This document shows, in pieces, positions 52,470-62,743 of a stretch of DNA of 64,000 bases (position 1 is its first letter; the number at the start of each line of letters is the position of its first letter). The notes under the pieces were generated by a model, which was given only the letters and a program-made list of their open reading frames with translations, was not told where the DNA came from and did not search any database. This DNA is from Prorocentrum cordatum (lineage: Eukaryota; Sar; Dinophyceae; Prorocentrales; Prorocentraceae). The stretch covers positions 233,406-297,405 of the forward strand of contig CAUYUJ010016064.1 of assembly GCA_963575745.1 (NCBI GenBank), read 5' to 3'. Both the position numbers and the translations under genes were made by a program.

Positions 52470-52970
52470 TTTTGGTGTCCTCGTGGTGCCTCTTATGGCA
52501 CCCTTGGGGCTCTTTGGGGGGTTTGGGGGGGCCCTCGTGGGGCTCTTTGGGGGGGAGGGGGAGGTCTCTTGGGACCATCTTGGCGGCCACGGCTCAAAAC
52601 GGAGCGCGGTGACAATTGGGCCCCCCTTCGGAACCCGAAAAGTCGTCCCTTGGGGCTGCACTTGGGCCGCTCTTGAGCGCTCTTGGGCCCGTCTTGGGCC
52701 CGTCTTGGGCGTCTCTGGGGCAAGAGGTCATTGATGCCGAAAAGGCGAGAAGGCAACACACATTGCTGTTCCTAAGGTTTTTGAAGGATGTGAGCCTCTC
52801 GGAGGCTTTCTTGGGAGGCTCTGTGACCACTTGGGACCGTCTTGGGGCGGTCTTGTAGCCTCGTGTAGGCTTATTAAGAGTTATCTTGAGTCACCGAGGG
52901 CTATATTTGGCGATCTTGGAGGTCATCTTGAGTGCTCTTGGGCTGTCTTGGCGCCATCTTAAGCCAACAC
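52470..52970. repeat. Degenerate CTTGGGGCCGTCTTGG repeat, array 4
   Basis: GGGGCTCTTTGGGGGG, CTTGGGCCCGTCTTGG and CTTGGGACCGTCTTGG variants continue the family seen at 43.2, 49.8 and 50.7 kb. Confidence 0.7.
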
Positions 52971-53139
52971 AGACGCTCCAACCACCCGCGCCAGGCCCAG
53001 GGGTAGGGGGTATGGGGAGGGGTCAAGCGACCCACCCGCCCGCAAGCCGTCTAGCTCACTCCCACCCGCCCTCCATACACATACGTAACACCCGAGCCTG
53101 AGCATGTTCAGCGGCCGTCTTCGGATGGACAGCTACTGG

Positions 53140-53360
53140 AAACCAAAGCCGGCCCCAGGTGCGCGACGCTTGGGCGAGATGCGCCACGCGTGCCATGGGC
53201 GCCACGCGCGCCAGTGGCGTCACGCGCGCCAGGCAACCCTCGGGCCCGAGCGTGCCAGACACGCCCGGTGCGCCAGATGCGCCACGTGTTCCGAGTGCGC
53301 CATGTGTGCCGCACACTCCAGCCGCGCCAGGTGCCCCGCGTTCGGGGCACGCGCAGAGTG
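53140..53360. repeat. Degenerate GCGCCA/GTGCCA-rich repeat
   Basis: ATGCGCCACGCGTGCCATGG and many GCGCCAG variants at short steps. Overlapping Ala/Arg/Pro-rich frames on all strands are its translations. Confidence 0.6.
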
Positions 53361-53394
53361 CGTCAGGTGCGCCTGCGCACGTGACAGCACACAT

Positions 53395-53794
53395 CGGGAA
53401 GCATGGCGGCCCCCGCCACCCTTGTCGAACACCGATGCCCAACATTGTGTCTGGTGGGCCTGCGCACAGCAGGCCACGCGCCACCACCCCCGCCGTCCCT
53501 GTCAAAAATCACTTGACAGTGATCGCGGGATGGCCGCGCATGGTCCAGATTTAGCCGCGAGGTGCATGCCACATTGTTTTTTGTCAGGGATGGTAGCCCT
53601 GTGCACGGCAGGGAATATGCTGACACCCCCGCCGTCTTTTTCAAACACAATTCAAAGTGCTCGCGGGCCTCACGAACATGACTCAAGATTTGGCCCCAGA
53701 GTGTAATTTGCATTGTTTTTGTTGCAGGGGTGGTGGTGGGGGGGAAGGGGGGCGCATCGGGTCGGCCGCGCATGCTCCAAATGTGGAGGCAGAG
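53395..53794. repeat. Tandem repeat, unit about 120-150 bp, interrupted by the copia element
   Basis: Units start near CCCCCGCCGTCCCTGTCAAA (53483) and CCCCCGCCGTCTTTTTCAAA (53622), with an earlier relative near 53410. The array continues after the copia element at 63703 (TGCGGTTTGTATTG...ACAGGGATTGTGG), which shows the element inserted into the array. Confidence 0.65.
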
Positions 53795-53914
53795 TGAAGC
53801 AGGCTAGCATATTTCGTCAGATAGGTTTTGCTTTGGGATTCTCTGAGCATGTGTCCGACCGCTGTGACACTTTAGCTCAAGGGAAAAACATATACTGTCT
53901 CTGCTGCTGCTACA
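53795..53914 (+). repeat. Copia 5' LTR
   Basis: A 120-base terminal repeat starting TGAAGCAGGCTAGC and ending GCTGCTACA (TG...CA). Against the 3' LTR I count about ten substitutions plus a two-base gap, near 91% identity. It contains ACTTTAGCTCAAGGG, similar to the end of the DinoSL. Confidence 0.9.
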
Positions 53915-53915
53915 G

Positions 53916-53935
53916 TTGATAGCGGAGCCTGGTGC
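53916..53935 (+). promoter_or_regulatory. Putative primer binding site
   Basis: TTGATAGCGGAGCCTGG follows the LTR by one base. It resembles the TGGTA(T/G)C(A)GAG... sites complementary to the 3' end of initiator tRNA-Met used by many copia elements. The match is partial (about 12 of 16), so the tRNA is not certain. Confidence 0.45.
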
Positions 53936-54048
53936 GGCCCGGCGGCCATGGGCGGCGAAGGGCGGCCTCAGTAGGCCCAGTCCGCTCGCAGCTCGCGTAC
54001 CCCCGGCCTGTCCCAGGCTCGCGCCGACGTGCGGCGCGGATCGCGGAG

Positions 54049-55060
54049 ATGCCCGCGGAGGAAGATCCACCCAAGGCGAAAGATATTGCAGCGTTCACCG
54101 ACCTCTCAGGCGCGGCACCGGCAGAGCCGCCGCCAGTGACCCTCTCAGCCCAGCAGCCGAGGGAGCTCCTGGCCGGAGTCGTGAGGGAGACTCTGGGCAC
54201 GATGTCGACGCCGATCCCGACGCCAGCGGCGGGAACGGCCGACCCGGCGACTGCCGAGGCAGCGGCTGGCGAGGCGGCGGCGACGACAACGGGAGCGACC
54301 ACGACGGCTACAGGGGGTCGAGACGGTGAGCAGGCCCAGGAATGGGACCCCTGGCGAGGCTGGCGCGACGGATCAGCAGCAGCAGCAGCAGATGCCAGTC
54401 AGACCAGCAGGGGCCCCTGGGAGCACAAGTCCGGCGGAGGACAGCCGGACAACGACAAGTGGAAGGACTACGTGAAAGGTGACAGCAGCTGGCAGACCGG
54501 CCACGACGGCGACTGGAGGACGGACGGCAAGCAGAACTGGCAGTCCTGGTCGTCGGGAGGCTGGTACGGCGGCAGTGGGGTCAAGGGCGACTATTCGGAC
54601 CCGCCACAGTGGCCTGGGTGGACCCACTACCGCCAGTGGCGCAAGGCGCTGCGACGTTGGAACACGAACACCGACGTGCCAGTCTGGAGACGCATCGAGA
54701 AGTTCCTGCGGCTCTTTGAGTGGAGTACGCAGGCACACTTCGACGACTTGCCCGAGAAGACCGTGACGAGCGACGACTGGATCGACGCAGTGCTTCGCAA
54801 AATGGACATGATGATGGGTGAGCGCGAGGGCGACGACCTTCGCAGGAGCGGCAGGAAGGCTCTCTACGAGGCAGCGCGTGAGGCGAAATAATCACTGACC
54901 CAGTTCGTGGCCAGGCGGGAGTCTCAGTTCCAGGAAGCAGAGGCTCACGACCTGGTCCTCTCATCGAAGATCAAGGGGTTTCTGCTAGAAGAAGGATCCA
55001 ACCTCTCAGCGCAGGGTCTGCAGAACCTGCGCACTCCTCACACTAGGCCGACTTGATTTC
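54049..55060 (+). pseudogene. Copia gag (capsid-like)
   Basis: From ATG at 54049 (MPAEEDPPKAKDI) there is an Ala/Thr-rich, then Gly/Trp-rich region. The capsid-like core follows: PPQWPGWTHYRQWRKALRRW, NTDVPVWRRIEKFLRLFEW and MDMMMGEREGDDLRRSGRKA. A TAA at 54889-54891 interrupts it. The same frame continues with SLTQFVARRESQFQEAEAH and LEEGSNLSAQGLQNLRT, which belongs to the family pattern. A frame change near 55035 leads to LDFDSVSWALRQMDVSG. Gag packages element RNA. Confidence 0.75.
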
Positions 55061-55690
55061 GACAGTGTCAGCTGGGCACTGCGTCAGATGGACGTTTCTG
55101 GCACTGAGCGCATGCTGCCCGGCGGTAGGTCGGGCTCCATGCTTGCAGGCGCCGAGGCCGAAGGGCCGGGCGCCGCCTCAGGACCTCCCCCTCCTCTCTC
55201 CTCATACCCGGTCGGTCAGTCGGAGGTAGGTGCCAACTCGGACGAATATGAGGATGACTACGACCAGGGCGAGGACGAGGAGAACTCGTACGATGACGGC
55301 GAGGACGAGGCAGCCATCCTGGCAGAGATCGACGGCCTCGACATCGATGAGGAGCAGGCCCAGGAGGTGCTGGCGGCGCTGGAGTCCAAGTTCAACAAGA
55401 GGACGTGGAAGCAGAACAAGGATTTGAAGCGGGCGGCTAAGAACGACCGAGGCTACTTCGGACGGCCGCGCTCCAGCGGAAGCGCTCCGCCCCCCTCCCA
55501 GCCTCGACCTCCACGGGGTGACGGCCGCAGTGGCGGCCGCGGTCGAGGAGAACGAGGGCGCGGAGGCGGCCGCGGTGGCAGGAGGCCTCGGCCCTCGCCG
55601 GAGCAGCTGATGAAAGTCACTCGCTGCGGCATCGCGAGTGCCCTGAGAAGGACAGCCCGCGGTTTCAGCAGCGAGATCAGAAGAGGCACC
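55061..55690 (+). pseudogene. Copia gag C-terminal / nucleocapsid-like region
   Basis: Frame 55088-55765 carries an acidic tract (DEYEDDYDQGEDEENSYDD), then LAEIDGLDIDEEQAQEVLAA and FNKRTWKQNKDLKRAAKNDR, then a Gly/Arg-rich basic tail. A zinc knuckle is expected near SPEQLMKVTRCG (about 55600-55660). Only part of it remains and the frame shifts there, so the knuckle appears damaged. Confidence 0.65.
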
Positions 55691-55699
55691 TCTCGGCCT

Positions 55700-56281
55700 A
55701 CACCTTCGTCGGATGCGAGGTGGGCCCGGGCCAGCCCTTGTCCGGCGACCTGCTCGACAGCCTGATGGAGGTGAGCATCGAGATGCTCGGTGGCAGGACC
55801 GAGGCGCAGGTGTTCCTCGCAGGGGCCGCGACCAAGGCCCTCGTCGACCCGGGGGCCGGCAGCGACCTCGTCGGGCTCCCCTCCCTGAGTAGGGAGTCCA
55901 AGGCACTGGCCGCCATCGGCATGTGCTTCGAGGCCATCCCGAGGCATGCCCAGCGACCTCGGGCGGCGCACGGCGTGGGAGGCGCCGCCAAGGTCATTGG
56001 CGCAATTATTTTCCCGATTTGTCTAGGAGGCTCGCTTGGCACCATCGAGACTACAGTGCTGGCGGATGACAATTCCGCACATATTAAGCGTTAATCTTTT
56101 TGATGTTCTAGAGTGCGTCATTGACCTGCCAGAGAGCGCCATGTGCTCGGGATTTCTCAGGGCGGTGATCCCACTGACACGTCTGGGCTCGGGGCACAGG
56201 ATGGCCGAAGTCGTCGGGCCGCTTCCCATGCCTCTAGAGATGAGATCCCAGACACCGCCCTGTGCAAGTACGACTTATTGA
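55700..56281 (+). pseudogene. Copia aspartic protease
   Basis: Retropepsin-like: the segment AATKALVDPGAGSDLVGLPS occupies the active-site position, where D-(T/S)-G is expected. Here it is D-P-G, a change likely to harm activity. The second half (IIFPICLGGSLGTIETTVLA) is followed by a frame change near 56065 and then IPHILSVNLFDVLECVIDLP and RAVIPLTRLGSGHRMAEVV, matching the usual C-terminal strand region. The protease would mature the polyprotein. Confidence 0.65.
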
Positions 56282-56736
56282 GCAAGAATTCGTTCACCCG
56301 TGGCAACAGGTCCCCTCCGGAGATGCTGGCCTCCGAAGAAGTTCGATACTACACCCTCCTTGTCCCCCTCCCCTTCCTCATCGCCATCATAGTCAGCACG
56401 ATGACGGTTGTGAGGGGGCAGTTCGGCGGGTCTCTCATCGGGGCCCTGGAGTTCCTGTTTTTCGGGATTACCGGGATCATCCTGTCGCGAGCTCAGTTAG
56501 CGCCCAGCGAGCGGTGCGGGGGGCTTCGAATCAACCGGAGAAGCTAAGGCGACAACCAGGACGGCGCGCAGACTGGGGCCCCCGGGGCGATCCGAGGCAT
56601 TGATTCCGTCTCCCGTAACCACTTTGGGCTCGAGCTATAGGCAAGGCTATTCAGTCTCCAACCCTCCGTATTTTCGCACAGATCAGCATCCCAGCGATGC
56701 TGACACAGAGAGCTGGGAGCGCTCAGCTCCACGCCG
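56282..56736 (+). other. Copia interior without a clear domain
   Basis: One frame has a hydrophobic stretch (LVPLPFLIAIIVSTMTVV at about 56350-56410) that could be a membrane-like segment or chance. Otherwise I see nothing identifiable. Confidence 0.3.
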
Positions 56737-58074
56737 GTGCAGGGCGGGAAGAAGAAGCCAGCGGCCTGGGAGGCCGCGCAATTGGAGCTCGAGAGGCAGC
56801 GCCAGGCCGTGCTGCAGGAGCTCCAGCCCCAGAACGTCGCGGGCACCACGGCCATGACGGACGCGGCGACGCCTGCGGAGGTCGCGGGCACGTCGCCTCC
56901 CGCAGTCCCAGCAGGAGGTGCAGCGGGGGCTACTTCGGGAGGCTATCCCTCAGCCGACGCGGTCATGCAGACGGGGGCCGCCGACGGCCTTGGGACTACC
57001 AGCCCCGCTCGCGGGGCAGGTGGCAGCGCGGCAGCAGCCGCAGCCGCGACAGGACCGACGGCGACGACGTCCCCACGCAGGACCGGGTGGTTCGGGGCGG
57101 GGCGCCAAAAGCCGCCCCCGAAGCCAGACCCACGCACCGGCCAACTGCCGGGCCATTTTCAGTACACACCCATCCCTATGGTCATGACGCCGAATGGGCC
57201 GGTGCCAGCCAAGCCCCCTCCAGTGACGCCTCCCGCGACGCCGCGGGCGACCGACCAGGGGGCGCAGGCGGGGGCCACGATCGGAGACGAGGTCAGGTGC
57301 GGACACCCTCAGCACTACATTCGCTACTATGGGAACCAGCACGGCAGCGGATCCAAGTGCACGCGCTGCGGCACGAGGCTCGCGTGGATTCCCCGGGGGG
57401 CCCTCGGACACAACGACCCTGCCGAGAGGCCCGAGCAGTCGGCTGCCCAGGCCGCTCGGACGGCAGCGGCATCAGCGCAGAAGGCAGTCGAGATCTTACA
57501 GGAGAACGAAGGGTTCACCTCGGGAGCGGCCGCGTTGAACACCGTGAATCATCTCGGGGGACTACTGCAGGGCCTCCAGTGGCAACTGGCATCCATCCCC
57601 GAAGGCATCCGAGCCCTCGCGAACGTGCAGGAGGTCCTCGACACCATGACGGCGCACGCCCAGGCAGCCCAGAAAGCCCCGGGCCAGGTCGAGGAGGGGA
57701 TGATGCAGATCCATCAGGGGGTGGTGAGGATCCAGAGGATCCTGGGGCCCCTAGAGGAGCTCGGCGAGAGCATCGATTTCGTGCAGACGGGTGTCGACAC
57801 GGTGGTTACCAGCATGGCGACCTTGCAGCAGAGCGTGGACCAGCTGACGTACATGATGGTGCAGATGGGTACGGCTGTCGGAGCGCTGACGGCAGCTGTC
57901 GGGGCCATGCCGGACCCCGCGGCAACGGCGGCAGCCGCGGCGGCAGCCAGCAGCGGCAGCGTTCCAGAACCTCCGCCTCCGAACAACCCTCCTCCAGACG
58001 CGCAGCCCGATGGGGGCCGGGGTGGAAGAGGCGCGACCAGCGCCGCAACGACGCCAGGATGGGAGCTGGTGTGA
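56737..58074 (+). CDS. Copia-encoded Cys/His spacer protein
   Basis: A 445-residue uninterrupted block. It starts with a basic helix (AAWEAAQLELERQRQAVLQE), then has Ala/Pro-rich linkers. Around residues 188-215 there is a putative zinc site (CGHPQHYIRYYGN ... CTRCGTRLAW). A long helical or coiled-coil region follows (GLLQGLQWQLASIPEGIRAL, VDQLTYMMVQMGTAVGALT), and a Pro/Gly tail ends at TGA. I recall the C-x-H...C-x2-C-G-T-R motif as a recurrent insert in dinoflagellate copia elements. Its role is unknown; nucleic-acid binding is a guess. It is the best-preserved coding block in the element. Confidence 0.6.
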   Translation: MQGGKKKPAAWEAAQLELERQRQAVLQELQPQNVAGTTAMTDAATPAEVAGTSPPAVPAGGAAGATSGGYPSADAVMQTGAADGLGTTSPARGAGGSAAAAAAATGPTATTSPRRTGWFGAGRQKPPPKPDPRTGQLPGHFQYTPIPMVMTPNGPVPAKPPPVTPPATPRATDQGAQAGATIGDEVRCGHPQHYIRYYGNQHGSGSKCTRCGTRLAWIPRGALGHNDPAERPEQSAAQAARTAAASAQKAVEILQENEGFTSGAAALNTVNHLGGLLQGLQWQLASIPEGIRALANVQEVLDTMTAHAQAAQKAPGQVEEGMMQIHQGVVRIQRILGPLEELGESIDFVQTGVDTVVTSMATLQQSVDQLTYMMVQMGTAVGALTAAVGAMPDPAATAAAAAAASSGSVPEPPPPNNPPPDAQPDGGRGGRGATSAATTPGWELV

Positions 58075-58599
58075 GCTCCCCGACCTCACTGAGCAGCTCA
58101 GTGATCGAGCTCTCGACTCCTGTGCCGCGTTTGGCGGCCAGTTTCTCGGCCTGCAGCTGTCACCAGGCCGGGGATAATGAAACAGGGTGTCTCTCCTATC
58201 CCTGCTCTCCCGCTACCTCTGTCCCCGTCCCCAACTCTCTCCCCCCTTTTTCTCAGTGCACTCTTGAGGCCTGTTATTATGTTGGCTTGCCCGGTCCCCC
58301 GGCCGAGGTCTCGAACCCCTCGAGAGATGCTCTGCCCGAAGCTTTCTGGTTAGACGGCGACATGTACAACGACGACAGAGAGGTGTCTTGCCCCAAGGCT
58401 GTCTCGGCAGCCATGGAGGCCCTTGCTAGGAGCGCTCTCGGCGAGGCGACAGCTGACGGAGCCCTCGGTGCAGGCGCAGCTTCGAGCAGGGCCGGTTACG
58501 CCGTGCGCACAAGACATCGGGCCAGGACTTCATTTATGGAGATCTTCTCTCTCCCCTCCTCGGATGGCGCCAGAGGTTAAACGCCGAGGAGGGACTCTG

Positions 58600-59160
58600 G
58601 GGGGGCGACCCAGTTGCGACAGGCTTCTGGGATGGGGCTCGTCACGGCCGGATCACGCGAGGGATCTCTGGCGTCAGATCGAGCAGGAGCAACCGGAGAC
58701 CATCTGGCTCTGCTCGGAGTGTAAGGTGTTCTCGGCCATCAACCGACTCAACCGATACCGACGTGACCCACAAGCGTGGAATCTTGAATTGAGGAGCGGA
58801 CTGCGCGATCTTATCCTCTGTATGGAGATCGCACAATACCCGCATGATGGGGGTCGATATTTCGCGTTCGAGCATCCGCTGTATGCAAGCTCGTGGAGCA
58901 CTCAGGCGGTCTCGCTCATAGCGTCTCTCCCAGGGGTCAAGAAGCTGAGGGTCGACGCGTGCTGCTTCGGGCTCCAAGTCGACTCGCGGGGGCTAAACAA
59001 GAAGCCCACGGGAATACTCACGAACCATCCGGGGATTGAGAGAGTACTAGACGGCCACCTACTGGCGGACATCGCCGCGCCGTCCTCGAGGGCCGCCGGC
59101 AGACGTCTCGGGCCGCCCGTTACCCCCCCCGGTTCGCGAAACGAGTGGCGAGAGCGGTGA
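58600..59160 (+). CDS. Copia-encoded methyltransferase-like domain
   Basis: The block reads QPETIWLCSECKVFSAINRL, RDLILCMEIAQYPHDGGRYF, AFEHPLYASSW, KKLRVDACCFGLQVDSRGLN and KKPTGILTNHPGIERVL, then a stop at 59160. In relatives I recall, the first motif is SPPCxxFSxLQ, reminiscent of the Pro-Cys of C5 methyltransferases. EHPxxASSW recalls their ENV motif, and KPTGILTN their KPTR region. Here the Pro is lost (CSEC), so catalysis is doubtful. It sits directly before integrase. Confidence 0.5.
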   Translation, partial: GGRPSCDRLLGWGSSRPDHARDLWRQIEQEQPETIWLCSECKVFSAINRLNRYRRDPQAWNLELRSGLRDLILCMEIAQYPHDGGRYFAFEHPLYASSWSTQAVSLIASLPGVKKLRVDACCFGLQVDSRGLNKKPTGILTNHPGIERVLDGHLLADIAAPSSRAAGRRLGPPVTPPGSRNEWRER

Positions 59161-59271
59161 CAGAACACTGGGGCGGGGGTTCAAGGAAGGACAGACCCAC
59201 GTGGGCCGAGCTGACCGAGGTGAACCTCCTGGGGGAAAGCGGCGGAAGGAGTCGACTCTCCCCCTAGAGAG

Positions 59272-60490
59272 GTGAAGGAGGCGGAAGCCGAGTCGGAAGA
59301 CAGTGGAGACGCGCCCGAGACCCGACAAACCCGCAAGAGGCCCGGAGAAGAAGAAGCGATCGACCCTGAACCCAAGGAAGAAGAACAACGATTCGTCTAC
59401 AAGTTACCAGTAAACATGGGCCACCCGGACTCGCGCAAGTTCTGTAGAGTGTTACGGGCCGGGGGGGGTCAAGCGCCAGCTGGTCAGATGGGCCCGCAAC
59501 AAGTTCCGGCGCTCAGAGTGCGAAGAGAAGGGTCGAGCCGGGAACCATCGTCGGGCGGCCCTTCCTCGCACCTTCAGATTCAACCATATAGTTGGGATCG
59601 ACCTTTTCTATCTCGAGTATGCTGCGGTGACGCACCCGTTCCTCAACGTAGTCGATCACGGGTCCAACCTGCAAGTTTGTACCAGGTTGGAAAATGCCAG
59701 GGCCGCTACGGTCTGCAGCTCCTTCGTTGCCTGCTGGATCCGTCCGTTCGGCGCGCCCGATTTCCTGGTGTCAGACGGCGGCTCCGAGTTTAGCGAACGG
59801 TTTGCCCGGGGGGCCGAGCAGCGGGGCATCTTGCACCATGTGTGCGATGCTGACAGCCCATGGCAGAACGGCCGCGTGGAACGACACGGAGGATGGATAA
59901 AGGATCGCGTGAAATCAGGGCTGGAGGCGGGCGCCCCCATCCCCGGCAACCTAGGAGAGCTCTGGTCGCCCATAAGAATAGATTCTGGCACAGGGGGGGG
60001 TCAGTCCTTTGCAACTTGTCTTCGGTCAAAACCCACGTCTCCCCCGCGACATCCTGTCGGATGACGCCAGAGCGGTTCCAGGATGGCAAGACATGATTAG
60101 GCCGGCCCCCGAACAGGACCCAGCGGGGGCCGAGTTCTCCAGGGCCCAGGAAGTGCGAGCGACAGCCAGGAGAATGGCCCTGGAGGTCAACGCCCGCGAG
60201 AAGATAAGCCGCGCCTCGGGTGCCAGGACCCCGGGGCTCAGGGAGCACGCCCCCGGCCAGTGGGTGTTCGCGTGGAGGCACCTGAGCAGGACCTCCTCGA
60301 GAGCGGGCGCTCTCGGTCGCAGGCGGGGCGGATCGGGTCCAGGCGTGGTGGTTCTCTGCGAGCAGGGCGCCGTGTGGGTAGCCATGCGCGCCCGACTGTG
60401 GAAGCGTTCCCTCGAGCAGGTGCGTCTGGCGAGCCCGGAGGAGGAGTGCGGCATCCAGCTCGCCCACAGTCCACAGTGGCAGGAGCTCCT
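59272..60490 (+). pseudogene. Copia integrase
   Basis: Read in three frames joined by shifts at the G run 59461-59468, near 59960, and at the G run 59993-60000. The zinc region has VNMGHPDSRKFCRVLR and LVRWARNKFRRSECEEKGR; one Cys of the second pair is replaced. The core has VGIDLFYLEYAAV (first Asp), FLVSDGGSEFSERFARGAEQ (second Asp) and WQNGRVERHGGWIKD (Glu), with 34 residues between the second Asp and the Glu. The segment LQLVFGQNPRLPRDILSDD and the chromodomain-like GPGVVVLCEQGAVWVAMRAR, then LWKRSLEQVRLAS, complete the C-terminal region. Confidence 0.8.
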
Positions 60491-61456
60491 GCGACGCGCT
60501 CACACCAGGCGGGCATCGGCCGTCGACGTCCAACGCGAGGGCCCCCCGCCCGACGACGCGTGGGACGAGCCCTTGCAGCCGGGGAAGGACACCGCCCCCG
60601 GGCTGCCGGGCCCAGGCCCAGACCCGCGGGAGCCCGCGGAAGCTCCGCCGTCTCCTCCCTCTCCTCCCTCGGTGGTGGGACCGGCGGAAGGTGGCCCGGC
60701 CAGGCCCGCCGACGCGAGCCGTCTCGGGCGCCCCCCTCCCCCAGTTTCGGACGCGGGCTCGATCGAGGCGCGGGCTGGCAGCGAGAGAACCAGACTGCCC
60801 TCCATCGCGGAGGACCCCGAGAGTGGATCAGGGAGCGGGCCCAGGCCGACACCAGAGCTGTCTAGGCAGGTCTCTGAGGGCGACGAATCCCCAGAACAAG
60901 ACCCTCGGGTGCCCATTGATCCTCCCTCTCCTCCCTCTTCCCTCCCTCTGCCCTCTTCTACTCGTCCCTCACCTCCCCCCGGGGTGGAGAGGCGCCCTGA
61001 CAGCCCGCCGCCCGTTCGCCCACGAGTCAGGTTAGAGCAGCCGGGAGACGTCCCGGGATGCATCCTTAGAGCCAGGCAAGCGGCAGCCATCGGCGCGCAA
61101 GAGAGGGCGGCATCAGGTCCTCCAGAGGTCAAGCGGCCGAGGGTCGAGGACATGCCTGGAGGGGGCTCCTCGTCGTCCCCTTTTCCTCCTCCCGCTGCGA
61201 CTTCCTCCTCCCTTCCTGGTCCTTCGTCCTTGACCCCTTCCGAGGCCCCCCAACCCTCCGGACCTGCGTCCACCGCCGAGCGCGGGCCCATCACGACCGG
61301 CTCCGAGGACCGGCCGACGGCGGGAGACCTCGTCAGGCGGATCGAGGAGAGGCGGCCGCGCCAGCGGAGCCGCTCTCCCCGAGAGGTCCACGAGGAGGCC
61401 CGAGAGGACTTTTTCCTTTCCCCTCCCCCCCCCCCTCTCCTGGTGGTGGCGGTGGG
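60491..61456 (+). CDS. Copia Pro/Ser-rich linker between integrase and RT
   Basis: Continues in the integrase frame to a stop at 61490. Rich in Pro, Ser, Glu and Gly (EAPPSPPSPPSVVGPAEGG, DPESGSGSGPRPTPELSRQV). Probably a disordered spacer in the polyprotein. Confidence 0.5.
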
Positions 61457-62743
61457 GTGGAGGAGGACGGAATTCGGGCCTGGCCAGTGAGTGAGTGGAC
61501 TGGGCTGGTTGACTCGAGTGAGTGGGTTTTGGCAGCCAGCCGCGGTGGAGAGGTCAGTTTGAAGAACCTGAGCCCGGCCGAGAGATCAATGTTCACGCTC
61601 TCGGACCGGAAGGAGTGGGAGGCCATGACGGGTACTGGACCTGTCGACATCATCCCTCCCGCGCAGGCGGAAGCGGTAAGGAAGTCCCAGGCCGATCGCA
61701 TCATCACGAGCCTTATGGTCCGTCGTTGGAAGCCTGTCGAAGGCACCGGATCAGAGCCCCAGGCCAAATCGAGATGGCGCGTGCGCGGGCACCGAGACCC
61801 GGACTCGGGCTCGCTGCAGGTGTGTGCCCCCGCTCCGCAAACGTCCAGTATCATGACGTTCACCCAGGTCCTCATGAATCTGTCGCTTCTGGCCGACATA
61901 GCAGATGTTAAGAACGCGTTCTGCCAATCAGACCCCATGTCTCGCTCACAAGGACTGGTGTACGTGGAACCCTGTGAAGGCATCGAGCTCCCCAAGGGCT
62001 CCCTGATCCTGCTGCGTGTCAGCGTCTACGGAGTTGACGATGCCCCGGTCGCCTGGAGGAAAACAGTCATCAAGTTCTTGGCCCAGCACGGTTTCAATGA
62101 GTTTCTCCTTGAGCCATGCTGGTGGGTACGGTACGGCCCCCAGGGGCAGATCCTCAACGTGGTCCTCCTGGAGGTTGGCGACTTTTTTCCTGGGCAGCAG
62201 CTCCCCGGACACCCGGACCTGGCTCCGAAAGCTTTTGGAATATTTAAGTTTGGGAAGTACCGAGACTGCCACAGCGGACCTGTTGACTTCGCGGGCAGAA
62301 GAGTTACTATCGGGCCCAACCGGGCCACCCTGGACCAAGAGAAGTACATCTTAGAGGAGGTGAAGCCTCCCACGATGGCCCGCGGAAGGCTATCTACCAA
62401 AAGTAGTCCCCTGGACCAGAGCGAGTCCCGGGACCTGCGTTCCCTGGTTTACAAGTTTAACTGGGTGGGTCGAGAATGTCGGCCCGAGGCGGCCGGAGTG
62501 GCGATCATTTTGGCAAGCAGGTTGAAGGCGCCCACGACCAGGGATGTGGCTCTAGCAAATCGGCTCGTGCGACACTTGCGAGCCACAGCGTCGCGAGGAC
62601 TCATAGTGTGGAAGCTAGACCCGAAGCGCATGGCCTTCATATCGTTCTCAGACGCTGGCGGGGTCGGAGCTTTCGATGATGCTCGACGACCGAGGACTGC
62701 CAGAGGACCCGACACAGCGAGCGTGGATGGTCCTGGCCGCTGA
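61457..62743 (+). pseudogene. Copia reverse transcriptase, catalytic box damaged
   Basis: A 428-residue block with clear RT text: VRRWKPVEGTGSEPQAKSRW, ADIADVKNAFCQSDPMSRSQ (first catalytic Asp), YVEPCEGIELPKGSLILLRV, VYGVDDAPVAWRKTVIKFLA and VVLLEVGDFFPGQ. The last is where (Y/D)VDD is expected; here it reads V-G-D, so one catalytic Asp is missing. IFKFGKYRDC...DFAGRRVTIG and RSLVYKFNWVGRECRPEAAG follow. It ends by frameshift at the start of RNase H (FISFSDAGGVGAFDD). Confidence 0.85.
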
